Positions 25,370 through 38,790 are shown, counted from the stretch's first letter. The stretch: DNA of 64,000 bases from Glandiceps talaboti (GCF_964340395.1 NC_135556.1:23432723-23496722); one strand, 5' to 3'. Program-made: numbers and translations. The notes: generated by a model not told the origin, from the letters alone.

Positions 25370-25750
25370 TAGACACAAGTCCATGTATTGGTGCTATCTC
25401 CCAATATTTGGCCTTTCCTGCATACAACATTTTCACAAAGTATACATGTATTTCCTAATGTTGATCCTTTTCTGCAATCTATGCTAGAGCTGCTATCTCC
25501 ATATGTTAGGCATTCAACTATACAACAACCTGTTTGCAAACTACCTACCAGAGCTTCTATCTCCCAATTTTGGGACCTTTGCAGTATACAACTATTTGGC
25601 AAACTATATACAAGCCCTTCTACACCCAATGTTGGGCCTACAAATTCCAGCATACAACTGTTTTGCAAACTGTACTAACCTGTAGAGCTACATGTATACT
25701 ATATTCCAATGTTGAGACTTTCCACGGTACAAATGGTTTGCAAACAGTAC
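25370..25750. repeat. Diverged tandem repeat, ~70-75 bp unit
   Basis: The pattern CTTCTATCTCCCAATnTTGGG ... TACAACTnTTTGCAAACT recurs about five times. Overlapping ORFs on both strands (about 60-120 codons) come from this repeat. Confidence 0.65.
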
Positions 25751-27844
25751 AAAGTCTATTATACATTACCATCCCCACATACAAAAATATAGACAAAATT
25801 TACACACTACTATTTCTCAATGTACATCAGAAAACTCTTAAAAATTACATTTATCTGTCTAAATTGTTGCACTAAATGTCCATGTTGTCAGTAAATTTTT
25901 ACAGATTCCCATCTCAGGCTTCTTAAAATTTGTTAAAAACACTGATTGAATTAATTATTGTATGAAATAATTAAATACATGTAATTCCATACAACTTGAC
26001 AATGCTGTACAAACAAGAGCATACTCATCAATTCCATCAAATATGAACCTTCATACAATACGCACATGATGGATGGGATTAAATCCAGCCATATTGCATG
26101 ATAAATATTTCAAAATATCACTACCAGAAGAATAATTAATTTGGCATGGACAACCGTTTTCTTCTCTTTCAATCTTGAAAAACAAACTAATCTCGTTTTC
26201 ATCCTCATGAAAGTAAAATGCCTCAAAGAAAGATTAAGAATGCATGAACACCTGCCCGACTCACTTAAAACTTGACCCTTGCACAGTATTACAATAAATA
26301 TGATATTAGAAAGGAAACTAATAAACTGAGACAGACTAGGGATGTGATTATATTATTTGCAGCTACACATAAGACAGTATACTAAACACAGGAGGTTGAT
26401 AACCTACCCAGCACTTATTGGCCATGAATTTGAATTGTGCGAAACCATCTTGTAAAACAGTTCTCATTATACTGTATTACCTGAAGGACATTTCTAAATG
26501 TAAGTTACATGTTCAATTTCTGTCATTGCCTTGTATATTCAATTGGTGCATATTTTAAAAGTGGCGTTGTCTGTATATCTGCTAATAGTAGAGGAGTGTT
26601 CAATACTGCTTTACAACCATGCTTCAAGTGGAACACAGCTCAAAGATGCAACATTCGGTAATTTGTTGAGCTCAATGACAAAAGATTTGTTAATTTGTAG
26701 ATACCTATATGTTTCCAGATTTTCTTGGCAACATTTTTCTTTGAAATCAAGAAAAAACTGAAATCACTGTGGTAGTTTTTGGAAAAAGAAATAAAAAGCT
26801 TCTTCAAGAGTCAAAATATATATATCAATTCAAAATGGCGACCAAAACTGGTTCGCATAAAATGCAATCTTAAGATCTTGAATAATCGTTTTGGAATAAT
26901 AAAACTGGATGACAGTAGCAGATGTAGGAGAATTTTCTTTTCTTTTACACATCATGGATTCTTCATTTCAGGTTTTGTGAAGAACTTAACCACAGCTTTA
27001 GTGAAGCAAAGAAGTAAATGATTTCAAGTAACTTGCTTTTTTCATGAAAATTGATTTCAATAAAGTATACAGTCACTCTTGAGATGTAGTGCAAAGTAGA
27101 GCTGTGAAAACCACCATTTCTACATCTTTCAGTTAGCTTAGTGCAGTGGATAGTCACCAGTACTTGGCGATGTCTTTTACACAATGAAGATGGCATTGAT
27201 ACAGGAATCAGGTGTAGACATCTTATATCACTTGTTCAGACTGATTGAACAGGTTTGCATGCTGTTTCATACATGCAAAGAATTTCTTCCATCAATCATT
27301 TTTTCTCCTTTTTACATTTTTGAGTAATCTGTGAATACACAATACATCGTCCTGCTCCAATTCCTAGATCTACCTACCCATATTCTCATTTATGTTCAAA
27401 ACATAGCAGATAGGGAAACTAGTGTTTGACTGTTTTTCAATCGATGTATAGACTGAGCTAGGTACGGTTTCAGACTTCTTAATAAGCATATGGAGATAAT
27501 TTCATATTTCCTCTGTGCCTTTTGTTGCTATTGTCAGCCACATCTGGTTAAAGCATACAATGTATGGTTTAATACTATAATGATTTGTATTGATGAGTTT
27601 TGTCAATGTGAACAGGAGTCTAGTTGACAAGAGACTCATGATTCTCATAGGAAATGATGTACGAAAAAAGTGAAAATTGAGACTAGATGCTCTGACCAGA
27701 TGTACACATTCATCTCATAATTCTGGTATTCATCAGACCTAGCCATCTAGAATTATGATATTGATAAATATTATAGATTGTCAAAATTAATGAGAAGACA
27801 GCCATAGTTGATAGTATTACAGTAGCAATTATTTTTCAGAAATC

Positions 27845-28340
27845 GAAATAGCAAAGTTGCTTGCAACTGTTTCATAGAGATCAACCAATCAAAGTTGCTT
27901 GCATATATTTCAGAAACTAACCAGCAAAGTTGCAAGCAACGGTGTTGCAGGAAATAACCAACAAAGTTGCAACCAACAGCATTGCAGGAAATATTAACCA
28001 GCAAAGCTGGCAAAAACAACCAGCAAAGTTGCCAGCAACTGTCTTGCAGGAAATAACTAGCACAGTTGGCAAAAATAACCAGCCAAGTTGCCAGCAACAG
28101 TGTTGCACAAAATAAACAGCAAAGTTGCCAGCTACAGTGTTTCACAAAATAACCAGCAAAGTTACCAGCTACAGTGTTGCACAAAATATACAGCAAAGTT
28201 ACCAGCTACAGTGTTGCACAAAATAAACAGCAAAGTTGCCAGCTACAGTGTTGCACAAAATACAACAGCAAAGTTGCAGGCTACAATGTTGCACAAAATA
28301 AAAAGCAAAGTTTCCAGCAATAATATTGGGGAAAAAAGTA
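27845..28340. repeat. ~37 bp minisatellite in intron 1 near exon 1
   Basis: About 12 units of the form CAGCAAAGTTGCCAGC..., ending GTTGCACAAAATAAA. Copies nearer the 3' side of the intron keep GTTGC-NN-GCAAC inverted repeats; those nearer the exon have drifted to GTTGCCAGCTAC. The array ends about 390 bp from the exon 1 donor. A hydrophobic 141-codon minus ORF here is translated repeat. Confidence 0.9.
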
Positions 28341-28726
28341 GAAAACAACTTTGTTTGAGAAACTACAATGTAATCAGCAAAATTACTAGCAGCAAAGCTG
28401 CCATGTGAAACATAATGAAGATGATGTTTATATGTTTGTCAGTTAAGTTCCTACTACTTTAAGTACTAAGCAACATTTGTATGTCAACGTACATACATCA
28501 AAGTGTCACCTAGATCCATGAAAACATATTTTCACTATAATAATAACTATCACATCTTTTCTTCTATGTCACTGCACACTGTGAAATTTATTCTGGTCAT
28601 TGCATGTTGAAAGATATATCAGATTACTAGTAATCTCCCAGAGTTTACCGTAACCGTGATTTTTTTAATGTTATTATCTACACAGAAAGCGATGAAATTG
28701 AAACCAATAGTCTGATGATCACTTAC

Positions 28727-28775
28727 CAATGACTTGGACTTCGTGCCCATTGTATTTTCTCCAGTCGGAAGCCAT
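28727..28775 (-). CDS. APBB (Fe65-like): Fe65/APBB first coding exon (isoform A)
   Basis: ATG at 28775 in a strong Kozak context (A at -3, G at +4) opens MASDWRKYNGHEVQVI plus one base, then a consensus donor G|GTAAGT. Joining this phase-1 end to the acceptor at 13709 gives ...[16 protein letters not shown], in frame with the WW exon and adding 21 residues before its internal Met. An in-frame TAG lies about 35 bases upstream with no other ATG between, so the start is well defined. The peptide has no recognisable domain. The call rests on the strong splice site, matching phase, correct strand and order, and Kozak context. No transcript evidence is available here. Confidence 0.72.
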
Positions 28776-28900
28776 CTTGGAATGTTCAGTGTCTCTAATC
28801 TAATTTAATGTCTACGTTGCAGTTCAATGGCCTCTCACAAGGGTGTGCTCTGCCTACTGCATGGAGCTTGGTGAGGCTGGGGTAAACAGACTGCCTATCT
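28776..28900 (-). promoter_or_regulatory. Presumed 5' leader and proximal promoter of isoform A
   Basis: This is the sequence immediately upstream of the ATG at 28775 on the minus strand. No TATA box is evident. It carries AGGCAGTCTGT (28886-28896), AGTAGGC (28852-28858) and CTGCAACGTAG (28812-28822), the same ordered trio found at the internal promoter near 20.65 kb. The transcription start is not identifiable, and a further non-coding 5' exon farther upstream cannot be excluded. Confidence 0.35.
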
Positions 28901-29430
28901 CACTCCGTAAGTCCTTAGGGAGAAATACAAAAAAAATGTGTTTTTGAGCTCTCAGTGATGCAAACATGAACCAGGCCTATCAAAGTCAGTATCAAAAGCT
29001 GCCAGGGGGCATGGTATAGTTGTACTTTGTAGCATAATTATGGACTATCTTGTTAATACCATGAACACGTCCCTGGATGTTGGTCTCTACTCCAAACTGG
29101 CAGAGATGGATGCAGTCAGCGCTAATATATAATACAACAAACACATGAAAGAAATTACTTCGCAGTATGAGAGCAAATCTCGTGCCAAAACTCAGTGATG
29201 ATACCATTTCCCATACTTTAAATCTGTTTAGAATTATTGGTAGTTGGTCTTAATAGGCCAACCACTATTTATTATGAATCCCACACAACTTGAGTGTATG
29301 CACAAACACAGATGCTTACAACGTCTGATACATACACATATGTTCATTCTCTGAAAACAATGATGTATTATCTCAAAGCTGTTTTACAAGTTTATCTATT
29401 TCATCATGACTTCATACATATTTCATTCAT

Positions 29431-29745
29431 GCAGTAGTCACTGAAAGACCTTTCTTACGATTGCAGTAGTCACTGAAAGACCTTTCTTGTGATAGCAGTA
29501 GTCACTGAAAGACCTTTCTTGTGACTGCAGTAGTCACTGAAAGACCTTTCTTGCGATTGCAGTAGTCACTGAAAGACTTTTCTTGTGATTGCAGTAGTCA
29601 CTGAAAGACCTTTCTTGTGACTGCAGTAGTCACTGAAAGACCTTTCTTGCGATTGCAGTAGTCACTGAAAGACCTTTCTTGTGATTGCAGCAGTCACTGA
29701 AAGACCTTTCTTGCGATTGCAGTATTCACTGAAGACCTTGACGTC
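29431..29745. repeat. 32 bp minisatellite with a three-unit higher-order pattern
   Basis: Nine near-identical units (GCAGTAGTCACTGAAAGACC then TTTCTTGTGATT) and a broken tenth. Unit ends vary as TGTGACT, GCGATT, TGTGATT, and this trio repeats, indicating 96 bp duplications. It sits about 650 bp upstream of exon 1 of the Fe65 gene. Confidence 0.95.
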
Positions 29746-31198
29746 TGGAGCAGTGTGATCAGAACTGCAGTTAATGTGAACCCCAGAAGGTTTGCCCTTA
29801 TTGGAAATCATATATACAACTATACTATCTTGTTATAAGCATTCAATCAGATGTTATCATTCCATTGTTTTCTGACCAATCACAATGAACTTTTCATTAT
29901 AGCCAAAACTGGTGTGGTTATCAGATTTCAAAACATCTTACATGCATAAGGTTTATCATTCATCGGTTTACATCATTGCAACATAATAGGTACGGCCATT
30001 CAGTTGGATAATGTTGTTCAAACATGACCCATCCGTAAGACTAATAATATCCCCTCAACTAGATCACAGACGCACTCCGTTTGGAATATCTTTAACTTAA
30101 ATGCATAATTTCCAGACACCATGAAAAACTGGAGCATAAAGCTACAAAAAATATTATTAAAGCAATAGTAATATCTACATAAATTCTAATGTTTAAACAA
30201 TCTAAGATATGCTAATGACACCATATTGCATAGGCAGGAATAAAGAAATGACAACAGGTATGCAAACAAAGCACCAACTGACAGGGCTTCATTGAAAGTT
30301 AAATGCTAAAATCATCAAATTCATCTTTTTTATGAAAGACATGATTATGCAAAACAAGTTTTAAAACATCCTGAATGCATTTATGATAGTTCAAGCTACA
30401 CGTTAATTTTAACATTGTTTAAAACAGAATTTATAGTAGATATTGTCCAAAACTGGAGAGAATTTAGTATTTTTAGTTCAGGAGCTACTGGGTAAGTTTT
30501 CACTACAAGAAGCCAGTGATGACACTGAGTAATACAGTAACTATTCACTGTACTGGCCCAGTCTCCTGCACTGATAAATCATATTGTTTTCATGTTTACT
30601 TTACAGACACTATTTCAAGACACTGTGAAAGACAGAGGTCACACATACATGTCCATTTAGATGTGTTCTACATCTGTTGATGGTACAATACTAAACAGAA
30701 CCCTGTACATACGGAGATTACTTACGTACCACTTTACAAAGCTTAAACTGTAATGGATTTAAAATTTGTCAGCAACTTTCTATGATTTAATGGAGAACAC
30801 GGAAGGAAAGACAAAAGGCAGTCACTAAACCATTATACAGTCCAACTTGAGATGCCATTTTTTTTATTCTCCAGATTACTTCTAGATACAACACTTCAAG
30901 GATTGTAGTCATGTTAATGTGTCTCAAAGTGAATACAAAATCACCCTATATGACAGCCTTGATAAGATATGTGTAGTACATGTGTACAATTTCTCTACAA
31001 ACCAGCTGTCAATGACATCATTTCTGGGTGCATCCAAATATTATGTCATCGAATTATTTATTGTCTGCTTACAAAGTTACTTGCAATAATAATAGCACAC
31101 TTTTATAAAGGCATTCACAATGGATGTCATGATCATAGCACTGTGCTACTATCCCTTGCCCAGACCCAAAACCCTAAATACACTTAGTAATACTTAAT

Positions 31199-31350
31199 TC
31201 ACTTGGGAGCATACAATCCATTGCCTTGTATTGAGAAAGCTTGTAAGATTTCATCCAGAGATACCGGACAATGTCTTCCAGTAGTGTGTGTATCATCAAG
31301 TGGAGGGTAAAAGTTCAACCCTGCTGGGCCATGGCACCTAGATTTTGCTA
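31199..31350 (-). other. Weak candidate terminal exon or old pseudogene fragment
   Basis: The last ~50 codons of a 112-codon minus ORF have a balanced, protein-like composition (CHGPAGLNFYPPLDD..., ending NGLYAPK then stop). A TCTAG lies just before. The pyrimidine tract is poor and no homologue is recognised. Confidence 0.12.
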
Positions 31351-32959
31351 TTACCAACCAATTAACACTTTTAATAAACATGTTTAGGAAACCACACAAA
31401 AGTGTCAGTGAACCACAGGAGGTATACATAAACAAAGTGATGACATACTTATTGCAGAGATAGTCCACATTTAGTAAATAAACACGAGTTTCAAGTGTAT
31501 CTGGCAGTGTTATCAATGCAATATTGGACTGTTCCAATCTACTACTGCTTACAGTATCAACAGCTGAATCACATCACAATGCTCTAGCCTTTTACTACCT
31601 GGGTTGCACTGTAAATCATTTGTGGCTAACATTTCTACACAGATGAAACCTAATATGCTGCACTGCTAGTCTATTAGAGTGTTTACATATATGGGTTTTT
31701 AGATCTTGATACTGTGTGCCAACCATTATGATCCAACACTTAAATGATGCAGGAGTTTCATTTTCTGCAAAAAGTACACTTAATTTCTGTACATTAAACT
31801 AATATGTTTTCACCATATATGGTACGGTCATCATACTATAGTAAAATCTCAAATTTTCTAGGTTTCCTACCTGAAGGATATAGTCATAAACAACAGCCCA
31901 CATAAAGCTCCAAGACTTAAACAATGATATTCTACATTAGCCTGAAAGATCCTGTCATTCCTTTCTGCTTTATAGTAAATATAATGCACTCTTTCACTCT
32001 GGGCAGTGAGTGGTTACATGCAGTAAGCAAACTAACAGTTGGACCTTTCAGACTATATTTCTCCATGTAGTACACTTCTATACATTTTACCATGTTTTCA
32101 CAAAACACACTCAAATATGGTAAGCGTAATCAAAACTCCTCAAATTTTTGTCGGGGTTTGCACCAGTAGACCTCCCCTTTGAAAGTGTGCTACTTCATAT
32201 TTTAATAAAATAATGCAAAATTTACTCCAGGCAAACTATGAAACATGTATTATCAACGTCTACGTGAGAAAATCTAGATGTCTACACAAGAAAATCTACT
32301 TGATAATATACTTGAAAATTATGCCAACATTTCTAAGAACAATTTCAATTGGAAGATTTGCTTCTCTATTACCAAGGTTCTAAAACTTTAGCAAAAACAA
32401 ATGAAATCTGCATGCATATATTAACCCTACTACACTAAGACTACACACTGAATCAGAGTTTTTGCATGCAGCTATGATAAATATAGATTCTTAGTATTGA
32501 TTTTAGTTAGAACTTTGTGTGCTGTTATTGCATAGGTAACATCAAATAGCGATATAGTAACAGCTCTATGTATTTACACAGATGGGATGTACAAGATGGA
32601 ATTTCATTTAGATAAGGCTTTTTATCCAGTACTTTCAAATACAAATAGCAAAGGAGGAAAAACATACATATCTCACAGATAGCAATCTTTCATATTCTAT
32701 TTCTACATACATGTACCATGTATCTTGACAACCCACCATACTAAGTATTCAGTTACTTTGCATATACAAATGTACATGCACACTGTCTCTATGTATTGTA
32801 CACTATAGGACCACATATAACTTATAAGTTTACATATATAGATCTCCAGCGTTGTGACAGAGTAATCGATAATTGTTGTTGAGGATTTTATTGTGCATTA
32901 TATTCCACTAACATCAAAAGACAGGAAAAATCCATGTTCTAATGACATTCCCTAAATGT

Positions 32960-33085
32960 TTAGTTGTGGAAAGAAAAGGGGAAATCCATGGCATTCGTAA
33001 ACGCTATGAATATGGAAAGGAAGGGAAAATCAATGGCATTCTCTGTTTGAATGTGGAAAGGAAGGGAAAATGTGTGGCATACATA
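32960..33085. repeat. Short tandem duplication, ~50 bp unit
   Basis: GTGGAAAGnAAnGGGAAAAT followed by TGGCAT recurs two to three times. Confidence 0.6.
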
Positions 33086-33597
33086 ACTATTCACCTTATT
33101 TATTACTATCTTAACAATGATGTTTGGACTTTAGCATAGCGTTAATACACATACCTACATATAATTTGGGCATTATGGGTTCCTTCCTACTAAATATAGT
33201 GTCAAACTTTTTTGTAAATAATAACAATTTGGAACCCTGAGCACTTCACCCTGACACTAGGTTCCTAAAAGGGAAAACAACGATAGCTCTAAAACTAAGA
33301 CTTTGAACCTACCTCCTTCCTGGTAGTTGTGAAAGTAGTGACAGCTGCTATCTGACATCTACCCGGTAGATTGCTGATAAACACAGCTACCACCCTTTCT
33401 TATATGTATATGGACCACTATCTATTTTCTTAGGTTTTTAAATGGCCATGCAATGCAGAACTATAGCATAGTTTCTCCAGCAGAACAAGTCCACAAAACA
33501 TCGGAGGAACTCATACAGACTGTACATATAGTGTACATAATGATTTTTTTAAAAATAGAATGTATCAAAGGAACTCACATAGACTTATAATACTTAC

Positions 33598-33745
33598 CAA
33601 TTTTCCATGTCAAAAAATTCCCAATATAAATGAATGGCAGTGTACTACTGACACCAAAACCTTTCAACTTTGAAGTAATCAAACACTTATCTTGACCCGA
33701 ATATGTGCAGATACCTTTCCAAGTTGTAGCTGGTTGTCTAGATGC
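33598..33745 (-). other. Weak candidate exon upstream of the Fe65 gene
   Basis: 49 codons are open on minus (ASRQPATTWKGICTYSGQ..., ending FLTWKI) and run into a strong donor TTG|GTAAGT in phase 1. There is no Met in this frame. Phase 1 would fit the shared Fe65 exon, but no start or acceptor is evident. Confidence 0.12.
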
Positions 33746-36649
33746 CTACCTAATGCACAGTTCATAGGACATCTACATGTACACACATCCAGACATGTTA
33801 ACTCCACTGATGTAGTGTACGTAAGTCTGTACTATTACTACTGCCTATGTTTATGTGTAGAACATACACTAGCATATGCTGAGTTCTACAGCCTCATGTA
33901 TATGCCTCGTACATGAGCAACAATCATTCAATTGTGCTCTTCCAACAAGATACAAACAAGAAATAAACAGCCTACTTGATTCTTTCATGAAACGTTACAC
34001 TGAACAGGAGGGAAAGGTGAAAGGTCACTCATCTTGAGGCAATTAGGCAGCGACTGTCACCATGAAATAAACTTACAAATATACTACCTACTAAGAATGC
34101 AACTGCCAGACGAGCCCTTTGGTTGAAAACTGGGATCAATTTTCACGTTAAGTGATTGTTGAGATGGTCACATGTTCCCACTGCAGTCACAGTCAGTCAG
34201 ACTATGGAGAGACAGACTGTACTGGAAAATAAATTGTCTGCACTGCTAAGAATATAAACACTTCTAATTCAGACAGAGACTTAACAAAGTATGATTATAA
34301 ACACTTTAAAACAATTTGGTGGAGATAAACAGTCAATTCCCATATCAATTGTTGACCTGCAGGGAATTTTTACTCCAGGAAAGCTGTCTCCGATGTGTAT
34401 GTGTGCACTTTGGGGTATATACACTATATGTTTGATAATGGTACACATAGCCAGCACTCGGACACATATTTTATTTATACTACACATTTCCCATATATAA
34501 CATATACATATATGATCATTTCATATTTCAAGCACTAGCTATATGTTTACATTAGGTTTATAGTCTGCTACTGTGGGGTTAATTACAAACTTTGCTATTG
34601 AACAGTAGGTGTGAACATTTTGTGAGGTGTGAACAATTGTGTCAGCATTGCATGGGTAAAATCTGTGATATACTAGTATTGAGATGAATGAAACAAGTAG
34701 GATTTATGGAAGGTGTGTTTAAAGCACTAATTTACACTGGTGAAAGTTTTGTTGTCTTTAGCCATGAACAACTTTTGACAACAAAAGTACATGGCCAAAT
34801 ATTTTTGTGTTCTGAAACTACTGTCTGTAAAAACAAAATTCCATCAAATACTAAGATGGAATACATAAGTGAGATATGTTCACCTTAATCATTTCATATT
34901 CCTTACATTTCCCTCCATATTTCCAGATGTTTCCCTGCATATTTACATAATATATATTTCTCTGCATATTTCCATCATAAATTGTAATGGAAAACCACGC
35001 CACCTGTCTTGTACTTCGGTTTGGTTTGTAATTTCTTCAAATTTTCAAACTCGTTTTGCAAATTATGACTTCAAAGTTCCTTGTTGAAACTTCATCCTAC
35101 TACTATTACTACTACTTGTAATTTCTAAATTTTATTGTTGGGACATTATAATTGGACAGTGTTTGTATGGTACTATCATTAAAGGAATACAAGTACAGCT
35201 TGAATCTTTTGACACATTTCACACGTAAGCAAAACACTATTTTGTACTTTCACTTTCATGTTCCCTTCCTGTTATTCTGTGTCTAAGTTTCAAGTTTCTT
35301 GCAAATAGGGAAAATATAATGAGTAAATGTTTCATTGAAAACAACTATACTATGACTATAATGATGCTACCACTTGTGTATAGAAAGTCTAACTACAACT
35401 TATAGCCTTCTTTCACACCTTCACATTGTTACACAACAATATTACATGACGAGATTAACTCCTTGAAACCAGTAAGGAGTTACATAGTTGCAATGCATGC
35501 CGCCAGCTACAGTCACTGGCTTTAATACCAGTTTTACAAAGTAAAACTCATCACCCATGAAAAAGATCCATTCTTGGTGTGGTGCCCTTTAAATTCTCAT
35601 GCAAAGATTGGGTAATCCATACCGGTACACCAACCAACTAACAAAGGGTGGACGTCAGTAAGATACATACACTAACTACTAAGGACTTATTGGAAGTGAA
35701 TAATTCAATTCCTAGCACAAATATTAGCCTTCCTGTATAATATTATATTTAGTGCCCAAGACAATACATACTAACATGTAGTATGAGCTATTAAAGTTAG
35801 AAGCCTATAACACAGTCTTAATCTCAAAGGAAAATTTCGATAAATTGAGTTCCCTGGGAATTCATCCCTTCATATTATGAATACTTAATATGCAGGCAAC
35901 AGGATATTTGCTATATTGAGAACAGTAAACGAGTCCTTGGTTATTCTCCAACAGTTCACACCCAGCAGTTTAATGCATCACATGTTTAACATTCAACAGA
36001 TTTCTCTTACCTATTATCAGCAAATCACAGCAAAACTACACAAATTTCACCATATTTCTTTACTGTTACCCGGGTTCAATAAAAGCATAGTTATTTCTAG
36101 TCAAAGTAAAAATGACCCCAAGATAAGAAGAATGCTGTGGTTCAATCCCAGGGGTTCAATGACCCCTGATCACCCTGCACATCCCCAGTCACACTAACTT
36201 CCATATATCTTATATTACCTTAGACATCCATTGATATCGTACCCTGAACCAGTCTTTACTTTACTTTAATGATTGATACTTTTAATCATGCTCCATTTTT
36301 CTTCAAAAGCATCTAAAATTTAATAGTAATACACATCATCCAAAATATTCATCAATTTTAAATCTCTGACATTTATGGGATATTACAATCATGCTAATTC
36401 CATTTTTTTATGTACACATCCCAAAAAAATACATTTTGATTACTTGCTTGATGAGGAAGTTACAGATTCTTATATTATTACAACTATGTCATGGATATAT
36501 AATGGTATATCTAAATACATACACCAGGAACTTTACACATTTATAAAATTTATGACATACTAAAATGTATTTTCCATATTTCTAATATTTATATTATCAC
36601 CAAGTATACATACAGATATATCACAAAAAGTAACATTAAAGTTTATGAT

Positions 36650-37045
36650 ACCGATGAATGGCATCACATCATTTAGATTTTCTACAATAAAATTTTTTCA
36701 CCTAGAACTGTAGTGTAACTATCAAATCCACTGACTGTTACGAATGTCATCACATTGATAAATTTTCTCATATTCAACCTTTTTTTCTCAAAATAAAGTG
36801 TAAATATCAAATTTATTGACGCTTATGGATGCCATCACATTGATCAGTTTTTATACAATCAACTTTTTTTTCTAAAATTGCAGTATACGCACTGCAATAC
36901 CAAATATCCAAATCCATTAACTAGTACGAATGTCATCACATTCATCACTTGATCCATATTCAACTGTTTTTTTCAAAAATTGCAGCATATTGTACTGCCA
37001 CAACAAATCAAAATTCATTGACTATTATGGATGTCATCACACCAT
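36650..37045. repeat. Diverged tandem repeat, ~85-105 bp unit
   Basis: GAATGTCATCACATTGAT-type landmarks occur near 36655, 36742, 36826, 36928 and 37028. Each is followed by a T-run and CAAAATTGCAG-like sequence. Confidence 0.7.
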
Positions 37046-37384
37046 GCAATGTATATTCATAAATTTCATATCCCATACTTCTAGTATTACAATTAATCAT
37101 CATAAATTTCATAACACAATGTAATACACATTCCATATTTTGATATTTCTGGTATTTCAATATCTTAACATGCACACACATCAATGTCTTTTACACACTA
37201 ATTCATTTTCTATATGCCATCAATAATATAGTATGTAGCGAATATATATATGTGTACTTTTTATGTATTTACCCGATATATTACATGTATAAATTCATTA
37301 TTAATTTCATACATATAAATTTATACATACATTTTGCAGTGACATGCACTTTCCACACCTCATATAGTTTTTCTATTATCAAAA

Positions 37385-37770
37385 TGTATGTATGTATGTA
37401 TGTATGTATGTATGTATGTATGTGTGTATGTATGTATGTATGTATGTATGTATGTATGTATGTATGTATGTATGTGTGTATGTATGTATGTATGTATGTA
37501 TGTATGTATGTATGTATGTATGTATGTATGTATGTATGTATGTATGTGTGTATGTATGTATGTATGTATGTATGTATGTATGTATGTGTGTATGTATGTA
37601 TGTATGTATGTATGTATGTATGTATGCATGCATGTATGTATGTATGTATGTATGTATGTATGTATGTATGTGTGTATGTATGTATGTACACGTACATATG
37701 TCTGTACGTACGTCAGACGTACGTACGTACGTACGTACGTATGTATGTACATATATATGTATGTATGTGA
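37385..37770. repeat. Long (TATG)n microsatellite ending in an ACGT palindrome
   Basis: About 300 bp of TATG units with recurring TGTG substitutions, then ACGTACGTCAGACGTACGT and more ACGT units (37708-37740), then TATG again. All ORFs on both strands across it are translated repeat. Confidence 0.97.
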
Positions 37771-38354
37771 ATGTGTCTGTGTCTGTTGAGTATGTCTATG
37801 TCTGTTGATACATGTGTATATAGTATTTGACTGTTTGAACATTTGTAATCCCTATATCATTATATTTCAGCTAATATTATATATTTTTCAACCACTACTA
37901 AGAATACATACACATCAATGGATTTTACAAATCACAATAAAAATTACTTTCTTTAGAACTCTCCATTGTTATTGATACTACAAAGCAGTCGCTAATACAG
38001 ATAGGGAATTCTATGGTGTATATATTCAATATAAGTATTAAACCTAGCATAGCCAATATCATTTGTACAGAATACAATATACATTTATCCTACCTTACAA
38101 ATCCTTTGCACCTAAAATAACATCGGGTCAAACAGTCAGACTTTGAACACAGAAAAGTTAACCCATTATTCCGGTGTCTAAATCCCAGAGATTAAATTAT
38201 GTTTGCCTATAAAAGTCTACAACTGTTGAATGGTTTGTTATCTCGTTCAGAACACAGGGTTCACTGTACTTCTATCAGTTTGTTAATCCAATTAAAACTG
38301 ACTAGCCTACAAGGATATGTCACTGTCTGCAAGAAATCAATGTCTCACATCTAC

Positions 38355-38790
38355 CAATCAATGCAAGCAACAGACATCCTACATATAATATGGAACTCAA
38401 AAGTGAACTGAAGTCTGTCATTGTCCACAAACAGTGTTTCTATGCACTCTCCATTTACATATGTATGTCTCAATTAAATGCAAGTAACAGACACCCTTCA
38501 TGTAATGGAACTCTGCTGAACTGACTGAACACTGTCCACAGCTATGTTTTCTATGGAATCACCATCTATTCAATGAGTGTAATTAAGACACCCTACACAT
38601 AATGGAACTCAAAAGTGAACTGAAATCTGTCATAGTCCACAACTGTGTGTTTCTATGGACTCTCCTCCATCTATGTGTCAATCAATGCAAGTAACAGACA
38701 CCCTACACATAATGCAACTCAAAGTGAACTGAAATCTGTCATTGTCTACCTAATTTGTGTTTCTATGGACTAACCATCTATACATCTTTC
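38355..38790. repeat. Diverged tandem repeat, ~100-110 bp unit, four copies
   Basis: The order GCAAGTAACAGACACCCTAC, ATAATGGAACTCAAA, GTGAACTGAAATCTGTCAT, TTTCTATGGACT recurs four times. The second copy is the most diverged. Confidence 0.8.

Larger units (their letters stand above)
13710..28726 (-). other. Intron 1 of the Fe65/APBB gene (about 15 kb)
   Basis: The intron runs from donor GTAAGT at 28726 to the acceptor at 13710. It hosts the alternative promoter and exon 1b, the foldback element at 14979-15243, the CAGGG-ended element at 16951-18239, and tandem arrays at 14.3, 22.6-23.1, 25.4-25.8 and 27.8-28.4 kb. Apart from these, 18245-20360, 20710-22550, 23150-25360 and 25770-27840 are AT-rich unique sequence in which I see no supportable gene. 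Confidence 0.7.
28901..36640. other. Upstream/intergenic DNA without a confident gene
   Basis: Apart from the 32 bp array, the short duplication at 33.0 kb and the weak ORFs listed, I see only AT-rich unique sequence. Confidence 0.5.

Noticed and set aside
27771-28196. 141-codon hydrophobic minus ORF
   Set aside because: It is the 37 bp minisatellite in translation; neighbouring units do not even share a period divisible by three.
29431-29745. CRISPR-like array
   Set aside because: Units are directly contiguous with no unique spacers, and the genome is eukaryotic.
36130-36165. GGTTCAATCCCAGGGGTTC resembling a tRNA-type B box
   Set aside because: No A box at the right distance and no cloverleaf could be drawn.
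37252-37842. Long ORFs on both strands
   Set aside because: Translated (TATG)n microsatellite: endless MYVC or HTYI runs in every frame.
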